A DNA stretch of 8,710 bases from Chloroflexota bacterium (GTDB lineage: Bacteria; Chloroflexota; DTOL01; JACQYG01), in NCBI GenBank assembly GCA_016208345.1, contig JACQYG010000183.1, positions 1-8,710 on the forward strand, in the 5' to 3' direction. Of the stretch, positions 1 through 5,351 are shown one piece after another. Numbering within the stretch: the stretch's first letter is position 1; every line of letters begins with the position of its first letter. A model generated the notes under the pieces. The model was not told where the DNA came from, ran no database searches, and worked only from the letters and a program-made list of their open reading frames with translations. The position numbers and the translations under genes are program-made.

Positions 1-360
1 CAGGGTAAGGACCTCCGGCCGCCAGTGGTCTTCCTGGGCGGGGTGGCCTTTAACCAGGGGATGGTGCGGGCCATCCAGGAGGCCCTGGGAATGCCGGTCA
101 TCGTGCTCCCCTACCACGAGGTTATGGGCGCCATCGGGGTGGCTATCCTGGCTCGAGAGCACATGTCGCTGAACGGCGCCACCACCCGCTTCCGAGGGTT
201 TGAGGCCAGCCGCGCCGCCTGCCGCGCTTCGTCTTTCGAGTGCAAGGCCTGCCCCAATCTCTGCGAGATCGTCCAGGTGCGGATAGGACGGAAGGTAGTG
301 GCCCGCTGGGGAGGTCGCTGCGACCGCTGGGAGCTGAAAGAAGAAGTGCCAGATGGCTGA
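1..360 (+). CDS. acyl-CoA dehydratase activase (BadF/BadG/BcrA/BcrD ATPase family), C-terminal part
   Basis: This is the 3' end of a gene that begins left of the window; 119 residues are visible in frame from base 1. The stretch VFLGGVAFNQGMVRAIQEAL, followed by a PYHEVMGAIGVAILA segment, is the C-terminal signature of the ASKHA-fold ATPases that activate 2-hydroxyacyl-CoA dehydratases or benzoyl-CoA reductases. These enzymes use ATP hydrolysis and a [4Fe-4S] cluster to inject a low-potential electron. After the ATPase core comes a cysteine-rich tail (Cys 74, 81, 84, 88 and 107 of the visible part, with a CxxCxxxC core). It resembles the segment that, in larger relatives, leads into a DUF2229-type domain, but here the protein stops shortly afterwards. 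The GTG at base 25 is internal and not the start. The gene converges on the ligase gene. Substrate class cannot be told from this fragment. Family assignment is firm; the precise partner is unknown. Confidence 0.88.
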   Translation, partial: QGKDLRPPVVFLGGVAFNQGMVRAIQEALGMPVIVLPYHEVMGAIGVAILAREHMSLNGATTRFRGFEASRAACRASSFECKACPNLCEIVQVRIGRKVVARWGGRCDRWELKEEVPDG

Positions 361-362
361 CA

Positions 363-422
363 GCCGATAGCTGATGGCGGTAGAGGCGCAATTAACGTGC
401 ACACCTGCCATCGGCCATCGGC
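363..422. repeat. imperfect inverted repeat between convergent genes
   Basis: The arms at 370-378 (GCTGATGGC) and 407-415 (GCCATCGGC) pair over 9 bp with one G-U. The pairing continues after one mismatch through 363-368 with 417-422, giving about 15 paired positions around a 28-base loop. The right arm contains two copies of a GCCATCG unit in tandem. The repeat sits between the stop codons of two converging genes, where it could end transcription from both sides. No T-run follows either arm, so it is not a classic intrinsic terminator. It may instead be a short dispersed intergenic repeat. Confidence 0.5.
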
Positions 423-435
423 CAGCTGGTGCCCC

Positions 436-1707
436 TCATCCCCAGGTCCGCTCGTCCACCAGCTTTTTGGCCTCGGCGGGGATCGTCCCCAGGGCCATCC
501 ACTCCAGGCGGTCCAGGCCCACCCGGCACAGGGCACGGACTTGAGCCTGGATCCCCTCTGAAAGCGCCTGCCGGTCGGCGCCCTCGGCCCCCAGCTCCAC
601 CCGCAGGGTGAAGAGGTCTCGGTGCTCCAGGCGGGTCACCACGCCCTGGTACCGCGCCACCTCCGGGAAGCGGGAGAGGGCCTCCGCCAGTTGCGTGGGG
701 TGGACGAACATGCCCCGCACCTTCACCGCGTCGCCCACTCGGCCCAGGATGGCCACCAGTCGGGCGGAGGTGCGGCCGCAGGGGCAGGGCTCGGCGGTGT
801 AGGCCGAGAGGTCGCCGGTGCCGAAGCGGACGAGGGGATAGGTGCGGTTGAAGGTGGTCACCACCACCTCGCCGGGCTCGCCGGGGCCCAGGGGCTCTCC
901 CGTGGCCGGGTCCGTGATCTCCACGATCACCTCTGCGGGGATGTGGAAGCCCGACTTCTGCGAGCACTCATAGCCCAGGAGCCCCAGCTCTGCCGTGGCA
1001 TAGGCGTTGGCCGTGGCCAGGCCGTAGTCCTCCTCGAAGGCCTTGCGCAGCGAGGGCGGCAGCGGCTCGGCAGTGAAAAGGGCGCGCTTGAGGGGCAGCA
1101 CCGGGCGGGGGATGCCTAGCTCCTCAGCCCGCTTGAGGAGGGTCAAGAGGAAGCTGGGCGTGCCCACGTAGCCGGTGGCTCGCAGGTCCACCATGATCTT
1201 GACCTGGAGGTCAGTGTTGCCCACGCCGGTGGGGACAACGGTAGCGCCCAGAGCTTGCAAGGCCCCGTCCAGGAGCAGGCCGGCCGGGACCAGGTGGTAG
1301 GAGAAGGCGTTGATGACGATGTCGCCCGGCCCGAAGCCGGCGGCGTGGAAGGCCTTGGCCGCCGCCCTGGCTAGGTCCTCCTCGGCCCCCTGGGGATCGT
1401 AGAGGGGGCCAGGGGAGAAGAAAACATGCTTAAGGCTTTGGGGCGGCACGGCCAGGAACCCCCCGAAGGGCGGCGCGGCCTTCTGGAGGGCCACCAGGTC
1501 ATCCTTTTTGGTCACCGGAATTCGGGCCAGATCGGCCACCGTGCGTATCTCCCCGGGCTTGGCCCCCGCCCGCTCCAGCTTCTCCCGCACCGCTGGAGCC
1601 CTCTCGTAGGCGTAGGCGACGATCTCCTGGAGCCGATCGGCGTAGTAGCGCTCTCGCTCGGCGAGGGTCATCGCCTCCCGGTCGGCCTGGTAGAACTCTT
1701 CTGCCAT
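436..1707 (-). CDS. PaaK-like phenylacetate-CoA ligase family protein (AMP-forming acyl/aryl-CoA synthetase)
   Basis: A 423-residue protein, close to the usual 430-440 of PaaK-type ligases, which activate an aryl or acyl acid to its CoA thioester through an acyl-adenylate in the cytoplasm. Landmarks: the N-terminal helix with TLAERERYYADRL and the 'IPVTKKDDL' segment (about residues 63-71); AYATAE (235-240), matching the adenylate-binding YGxTE motif; RFGTGDL (294-300), with the ribose-binding Asp 299; CPCGR (308-312), typical of PaaK; GRVGDAVKVRG (322-332), the hinge to the small domain; and Lys 414/415 near the C-terminus as the probable adenylation lysine. The usual Ser/Thr-Gly-rich phosphate loop is replaced by SPGPLYDP (98-105), so the substrate or loop chemistry may differ from true phenylacetate ligases. 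The start has a GGAGGAG ribosome site at 1711-1717. It is the last gene of the leftward block, 48 bases after the dehydrogenase. Confidence 0.88.
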   Translation of the reverse strand: MAEEFYQADREAMTLAERERYYADRLQEIVAYAYERAPAVREKLERAGAKPGEIRTVADLARIPVTKKDDLVALQKAAPPFGGFLAVPPQSLKHVFFSPGPLYDPQGAEEDLARAAAKAFHAAGFGPGDIVINAFSYHLVPAGLLLDGALQALGATVVPTGVGNTDLQVKIMVDLRATGYVGTPSFLLTLLKRAEELGIPRPVLPLKRALFTAEPLPPSLRKAFEEDYGLATANAYATAELGLLGYECSQKSGFHIPAEVIVEITDPATGEPLGPGEPGEVVVTTFNRTYPLVRFGTGDLSAYTAEPCPCGRTSARLVAILGRVGDAVKVRGMFVHPTQLAEALSRFPEVARYQGVVTRLEHRDLFTLRVELGAEGADRQALSEGIQAQVRALCRVGLDRLEWMALGTIPAEAKKLVDERTWG

Positions 1708-1755
1708 ATTCTCCTCCTCTGTGCTATTCTCGCTGGCCGCAGTCGGCTGGCCAGG

Positions 1756-2580
1756 CTAACTGTCGTTTTTCCCCTTAGGGTGGACCAACTCTGGAACCCC
1801 GCCGTTAAACAGATTCGAAAGGGTCTCGGCAAGGGTGGGTGACACACATTGGATAGCAAGGACAAGACGAAGGCTGCCTGGAAGAATCAATTCCCTTTTG
1901 TTCCTCTTTATTCCATTCAAGATGGCGATGGCGACCTTGTCCGCGGCGTAGGAACGTGTCATTTTGAAGAATATGCTGGATCGCACACTCGGGAGATGTT
2001 GATCCAGCAACGGCGTATCCACATACCCCGGGCATACCACGGTCAGGCCGATCCCGTAGGGTTTGAGCTCTTGCCGGAGAGCGTTGGACATTCCAATTAT
2101 GGCGAACTTCGCTGCGGAGTAGGCACTGGAGCCAGGAAACACTACCTTCCCGGCAAGCGAAGAAACGTTAACCACGTGCCCGGCTCTGGCCTTGACCATA
2201 TGGGGAAGAACTGCCCGCAGACAATTCACGGTCCCGAAATAGTCAACCTCCATCACCTGTCTGAACTCCGGTTCCGACAATTGCAGGAACCCCCCGGCTC
2301 TCAAAATACCGGCCGCGTTCACCAGGATATCGATCTTGCCAAACCTTGAGAGCACTATTGACGCCACTGACTTTATTGTCTCGGGGTCAGTGACATCAGC
2401 AGGACAAACCAGGGTCTGTCCCTCGCCCATTTGATGAGCCAGGTCCTCCAAGGCATTCCGGTTGCGAGCGAGGATGGCCACACGGGCCCCGGCACGAACA
2501 AGATGCAAGGCAACCTGTTTGCCAATCCCAGAGCTGGCACCGGTAACCAGGGCCACTTTGCCGTCGAAATAACCAGGCAT
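1756..2580 (-). CDS. short-chain dehydrogenase/reductase (SDR), NADP-type, 3-ketodihydrosphingosine-reductase-like
   Basis: A 274-residue Rossmann-fold oxidoreductase. Visible motifs: TGASSGIG (13-20) for dinucleotide binding; Ala38-Arg39 after the second strand, which favours NADP(H) over NAD; Asp 62 (ADVTD) for the adenine ring; NAAG (88-91); and the catalytic Ser 141, Tyr 154 and Lys 158 in SSLAG and YSAAK. The Asn of the usual catalytic tetrad appears to be Asp 113 (EVDYFG), a substitution worth noting. The C-terminal extension after PGYVDTP has a hydrophobic stretch around LRLVLAIQC, as in membrane-associated members such as 3-ketodihydrosphingosine reductases. Classical SDRs interconvert hydroxyl and keto groups; in this operon an acyl-CoA or lipid-like substrate is plausible but unproven. 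The start is supported by GGAGGG (complement of 2586-2591) 5 bases upstream. The gap to the upstream gene is 42 bases. Confidence 0.9.
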   Translation of the reverse strand: MPGYFDGKVALVTGASSGIGKQVALHLVRAGARVAILARNRNALEDLAHQMGEGQTLVCPADVTDPETIKSVASIVLSRFGKIDILVNAAGILRAGGFLQLSEPEFRQVMEVDYFGTVNCLRAVLPHMVKARAGHVVNVSSLAGKVVFPGSSAYSAAKFAIIGMSNALRQELKPYGIGLTVVCPGYVDTPLLDQHLPSVRSSIFFKMTRSYAADKVAIAILNGIKRNKRELILPGSLRLVLAIQCVSPTLAETLSNLFNGGVPELVHPKGKNDS

Positions 2581-2622
2581 CTGTGCCCTCCAAGCACTGC
2601 TGGAGAGGCGTACCGGCCATCG

Positions 2623-3192
2623 TCACCGACCCGGGACGCCCCCTGATAGCGATTCTCTCTCGAAGCGGAAGGTGTAGAGGCACTCCCGGCCTTGAGCCTT
2701 CAGGCATTTCCCCAAAGATGGGCTCATCTGGTACTGCAAGCCCAAGGCCTCGAGCCAGCCGGTAATCCGGGCGAAGACGCCGCACTCGTACTGGTCGGCG
2801 AGGCCCACGCGGCTCACGTTCTCGTGGGCAAAACAGCGCTGAACGTGCACCTGGTACGCGGCCTCATCAACCTCAACCACGCGATAGTCGAGCAGGTCAG
2901 GCCCCAGGAGGCCGATGAGGATTTCCTGCACCAAAAGATAGTCGCTGATGGACGCAATCGAAGGTAGGTTCAACGCTCGAACAATGCGCTGAGCTTCGAC
3001 CTTACCCTCCTCGTGGGCGGCGGTTTGATTGAGCCGGTTAGCAGTTTCTATCCCGAACATCTGGGCCACGGCCATGAACCAGCGTGCATCGTGCGACATC
3101 CAGCACCTGATGAGCAGGGCTTCCCGCTCGGATGGCGGGAGCCGAGTTAAGATAGCGTTGGCCCTTTGCCGCAGCGCAGGCAAATTTGTCAT
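2623..3192 (-). CDS. DUF6125-like conserved hypothetical protein
   Basis: A 189-residue soluble protein with no signal peptide or membrane segment. The N-terminal part carries CWMSHDARWFMAV followed by a 'FGIETANRLNQ' segment (about residues 30-55). That pattern matches what I remember of the DUF6125 family and related L-2-amino-thiazoline-4-carboxylate hydrolase-like proteins. The C-terminal part has CFAHENVSRVGLADQYECG, then a predicted helix (FARITGWLEALG) and two more cysteines near the end (GKCLKAQGREC). The spaced His-Asp and Cys residues suggest a ligand- or metal-binding pocket, but no reaction is established. The ATG at 3192 is chosen because similarity starts just after it and the upstream in-frame extension looks like non-coding spacer; the ribosome site AGGTAAGG is weak. 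It lies between the QW-repeat gene (68-base gap) and the dehydrogenase (42-base gap), so co-expression with CoA enzymes is likely. The family call is from memory. Confidence 0.75.
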   Translation of the reverse strand: MTNLPALRQRANAILTRLPPSEREALLIRCWMSHDARWFMAVAQMFGIETANRLNQTAAHEEGKVEAQRIVRALNLPSIASISDYLLVQEILIGLLGPDLLDYRVVEVDEAAYQVHVQRCFAHENVSRVGLADQYECGVFARITGWLEALGLQYQMSPSLGKCLKAQGRECLYTFRFERESLSGGVPGR

Positions 3193-3260
3193 TAGCCTTA
3201 CCTGATATTGACTTGGACTGGTAGTTTGGCTCCAGAAATCCGGGTACTTCGGCCGACGTG

Positions 3261-4157
3261 TCAAAGACCTTCCACAGTATGGTGGCTTGGCCGCAATACT
3301 TGGCCGCCAGATATCTTGACCCCACATTTCTTGAGTTGTTTGATACAGTAGACTGTTTGCCCTGGGTCTGTTGGCTCTTCTCCTAACTCGTTCCAGCCAC
3401 CATCTGGCTTTTGGGTTTCCACGAGGATGTTCACTAGTTCTTGCACATATGGGTGTCCCGGATTATAACCCAATCGTAGGAATACGTTCAGTATTGAGGA
3501 TGCGCAAACGGGGTACTTCCAATCCGATTGGTTTTTCAGGATCGCTTCGATAGCCCTTTTGAAAATAACAGACTCTTTATCTTCGCCTGATAGCAAAAGC
3601 GCCTTAACAATAACATCCATACCTGCGATATCAGTGCCATATGGGTAATCCGGACCAATATGAGAATTCCAGCCCCCTTCTTCGTTCTGCGTCTTATGAA
3701 GAAAAGCAATGGCCTTTTGGACGCTTGGGTGGCCTGAGTACCCGGCTTTAATGAGCGCATTCACTACATCGGCAGTTGCATACGTCATGCTATAAGTGGT
3801 GCTTACCCATGCCTCATCCTTAGGAATAAATTTTGAAAGCTCGGGATTTTCAGACCATCCACCATCTGCTCTCTGGCTTGCCAATAGGAAATGAATCGCA
3901 TTTGTAGCCATGGGTGAACTTTTATCCAGCCCGGTCTTCGAAAGTAACTCAAGAACCCTGCTTGTTCTCATTACACCAGAAGGCATCTGTTTCTCTAGCT
4001 CACGGGGCCATCCCCCGTCAGGGTTTTGCAACGCCAGAAGTTCTTCGATTAAACCCTGGTCGACCCTCTGGTTCAACCCAACTGCCAAGTATAACTTTTC
4101 GTAAGAATTTCCATTTTCATGTACGTACTTTACTGCATCATATTTCAGCTTTATCAT
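3261..4157 (-). CDS. prenyltransferase/squalene-cyclase-fold (QW-repeat) protein without DxDD motif
   Basis: A 298-residue protein, about half the length of a squalene-hopene cyclase. It is built of helical-pair repeats closed by QW motifs: QNPDGGW (44-50), QRADGGW (95-101), QNEEGGW (157-163), a degenerate QSDW (210-213) and QKPDGGW (249-255). These alternate with helices such as ATADVVNALIKAG (127-139) and ASSILNVFLRLG (219-230), giving a single alpha/alpha barrel as in terpene cyclase and protein prenyltransferase beta domains. At the place where class II cyclases have DxDDTA the sequence reads MTYATA (124-129), so the catalytic acid is missing, and no prenyltransferase zinc ligands are obvious. 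A binding or scaffold role, or a new chemistry, is therefore as likely as cyclisation. There is no signal peptide. The start is well supported by AAGGAG 7 bases upstream. It is the first gene of the leftward block and visibly more AT-rich than its neighbours. Confidence 0.8.
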   Translation of the reverse strand: MIKLKYDAVKYVHENGNSYEKLYLAVGLNQRVDQGLIEELLALQNPDGGWPRELEKQMPSGVMRTSRVLELLSKTGLDKSSPMATNAIHFLLASQRADGGWSENPELSKFIPKDEAWVSTTYSMTYATADVVNALIKAGYSGHPSVQKAIAFLHKTQNEEGGWNSHIGPDYPYGTDIAGMDVIVKALLLSGEDKESVIFKRAIEAILKNQSDWKYPVCASSILNVFLRLGYNPGHPYVQELVNILVETQKPDGGWNELGEEPTDPGQTVYCIKQLKKCGVKISGGQVLRPSHHTVEGL

Positions 4158-4738
4158 TTTGATCTCCTTCTATGCTTAGAGGCATCATTCTATTTCTTTC
4201 ACGATCCAGCTGTTTACTCCGAAAAAAATATCTATCACACCAACCAATTCATTTTCTTTGTAATATCCCCAGAATACGACCCCCTCATCCACCTCGCGCC
4301 GCCATAGCCTTGAAAAGGCGACAATTTAGGGCAAACCCGGCCACGGCGTGTTGTTGTTAGTATGTAGTTGTGGTGGGGCGCGTCTGGTGCTATCCCTTCG
4401 GGCTGAGCCCTCAGGGCGAAGCCTTGCCGACGTTGAGTCAGCGGGGACGCGCTGAGGGACGCGTGGCGTCAGGGCCGTCGGCGCCTATGGGACGCAAGAG
4501 CCCCTCATGTTGGTCGCTCGCCCGACTCCACCCAACTGGGACGGCCGCCGTAAGCCGAGCCCGAATCGGTGTGTGAAGGCCCGCTGCCTCTAACGGCGCG
4601 CCCTACCCGCAGAGCCGCTCGCTGGCCTCGCCGGAAAGGAGTGTACCATGACCGCGCCACCAACGCAAGTTCGACTTGACGCGGGCGGGGCAAGCCCAGC
4701 CGGTCTTCGGTTCAGCAGGCGGACTATACCTGCAGCTT
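4158..4738. other. intergenic region without a convincing gene: AT-rich leader then GC-rich structured stretch
   Basis: From 4158 to about 4310 the DNA is AT-rich. It should hold the promoter of the leftward operon, but I find no clear -35/-10 pair on the minus strand. From about 4370 the composition becomes strongly GC-rich. Three hairpins follow one another: a 26-base imperfect palindrome at 4396-4421 (arms CTTCG/CGAAG and CTGAG/CTCAG), TCAGCG/CGCTGA at 4438-4455, and GACGC/GCGTC at 4458-4470. Short open frames in the region resemble no family. It could be a REP-like repeat cluster, a structured RNA, or the decayed remnant of a gene. Confidence 0.5.
4396..4470. repeat. cluster of three adjacent short hairpins (REP-like)
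   Basis: The three inverted repeats are 4396-4421 (symmetric arms with GG/GG mismatches and a CC centre), 4438-4443 with 4450-4455 (6 bp), and 4458-4462 with 4466-4470 (5 bp, 3-base loop). They lie in GC-rich non-coding DNA between divergent transcription units. No T-runs follow them, so termination is not the obvious role. Whether they are repeated elsewhere in the genome cannot be seen here. Confidence 0.45.
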
Positions 4739-4767
4739 TTGACCTCTTTCTACATTTGTTGTAGAAT
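4739..4767 (+). promoter_or_regulatory. sigma70-type promoter overlapped by a BlaI/MecI/CopY-like operator
   Basis: TTGACC at 4739-4744 and TAGAAT at 4762-4767 each match the -35 and -10 consensus at 5 of 6 positions and are separated by exactly 17 bases. A perfect 7-bp inverted repeat, TTCTACA (4748-4754) and TGTAGAA (4760-4766) with a 5-base centre, lies between the elements and covers most of the -10. The TACA...TGTA core is the kind of site bound by BlaI/MecI/CopY winged-helix repressors, so a bound dimer would block polymerase. No such repressor gene is in the window. The promoter points at the membrane-protein stump starting at 4845. Confidence 0.65.
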
Positions 4768-4844
4768 AAACGTTGAGCCATCAGGCGAATGGCCCCAGTC
4801 GACAGGGTTACCCGTTGCTCGGCAGCCCGCGAGGAGGACGAGCG

Positions 4845-5141
4845 GTGAATAAGAGCTCTGCTGCTCTTCCTACTCTGCACCCCCGCTGGGTGGTGGCGGG
4901 TGTGATCGTGGCTGCCACCCTGATCTGGGGTGCCTCCCTCTACTCCATCACCAGCCAGATCGGCCGCCCCTTTCCCGGCTTCTTCTACGCCCCAGACCGG
5001 ATCGTCAGCGCCTTCACGCCGCAAGACTTCACCGGTTGGCAGGCCGACCTGCGCCCCTGGGACCGCATCGTGGAGGTGATGAAATTACCAGTCTCCGTTT
5101 GCCACCAGGTGTCCATAATCGGACATCACGAGTGCTCATGA
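4845..5141 (+). pseudogene. truncated single-TM membrane protein (N-terminal stump, possibly of a sensor kinase-like protein)
   Basis: The GTG start at 4845 has a strong GAGGAGGA ribosome site at 4831-4838 and lies about 70 bases after a strong promoter. The 98-residue product begins with a short polar N-terminus (MNKSSAALPTLHPR), then one transmembrane helix (about 15-36, WVVAGVIVAATLIWGASLY). An extracytoplasmic segment with GRPFPGFFYAPDRIVSAFTP and GWQADLRPWDRIVEV follows. The last part reads like the start of a PDZ-like or sensor input domain ('RPWDRIVEV' normally runs on into a 'NG' turn). After residue 78, near base 5079, this character is lost and 20 unrelated residues lead to a stop. 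I infer that the 3' part of a longer gene was replaced by a rearrangement. I recall similar N-termini on Chloroflexota histidine kinases, but this is memory, not proof. A genuine small membrane protein is the alternative. Confidence 0.6.
5110..5125. repeat. short inverted repeat TGTCC-N6-GGACA
   Basis: A 5-bp perfect inverted repeat with a 6-base centre (TGTCCATAATCGGACA). It lies inside the non-homologous tail of the truncated membrane gene, about 30 bases after the presumed breakpoint. It could be a regulator site or part of a mobile-element end; no partner copy was found in the window. Confidence 0.35.
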
Positions 5142-5227
5142 GACAGCCTCCTGTGTGAAATTTCTGTCTTTGTAGCATCGTTTGGGTAGTTTTGGCAACC
5201 CGCCAATTTCGGGCGAATTTCAGGAAG

Positions 5228-5251
5228 TTCCAACCCGCTAAAGCGTTGGAA
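5228..5251 (+). repeat. hairpin upstream of the regulator promoter
   Basis: TTCCAAC (5228-5234) pairs with GTTGGAA (5245-5251). An alternative inner pairing of CGC (5236-5238) with GCG (5243-5245) can stack on a 6-bp outer stem, leaving a TAAA loop. It lies about 45 bases upstream of the -35 at 5298. It could be an operator, or it could end transcription entering from the truncated gene, though no T-run follows. Confidence 0.4.
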
Positions 5252-5297
5252 AACGTGCAATTTTCGGGTGAAAGTTAAGTCACAGGCTATCGTGGGT

Positions 5298-5326
5298 TTG
5301 ACAAAATCCCGCGTCGGCAGTAACAT
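5298..5326 (+). promoter_or_regulatory. sigma70-type promoter for the SARP-like regulator
   Basis: A perfect TTGACA at 5298-5303 is followed after exactly 17 bases by TAACAT at 5321-5326 (4 of 6 matches to the -10 consensus). Transcription would begin near 5333, just ahead of the ribosome site AAGGAGGG at 5337-5344, giving a very short leader. This fixes the ATG at 5352 as the start rather than any in-frame codon further upstream. Confidence 0.6.
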
Positions 5327-5351
5327 TTCGCCAGCGAAGGAGGGTGAGACG

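Noticed and set aside
622..1119. 165-residue plus-strand open frame
   Set aside because: It lies antisense inside the PaaK-like ligase gene in high-GC DNA, has no family resemblance, and the opposite frame is clearly the real gene.
3193..3327. N-terminal extension of the DUF6125-like protein to 3327
   Set aside because: The extra 45 residues overlap the 3' end of the QW-repeat gene and look like translated spacer. The ATG at 3192 is close to where family similarity begins.
4370..4640. tRNA, tmRNA or other known structured RNA
   Set aside because: No cloverleaf, anticodon arm, T-loop or CCA end could be drawn, and the hairpins do not fit a class I recognise.
4648..4764. 38-residue ORF (MTAPPTQVRLD...) with a good GGAAAGGAG ribosome site on the plus strand
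   Set aside because: It ends inside the -10 of the strong promoter at 4739-4767, has no recognisable domain and has an unbiased composition. I keep it as a weak possibility only.
5268..5351. N-terminal extension of the regulator to 5268
   Set aside because: It would place the start upstream of the promoter at 5298-5326, while the ATG at 5352 has a strong ribosome site and begins right before the winged-helix domain.
5079..5351. Insertion sequence end at the presumed breakpoint
   Set aside because: No transposase gene, no matching terminal repeat and no target-site duplication is visible in the window.
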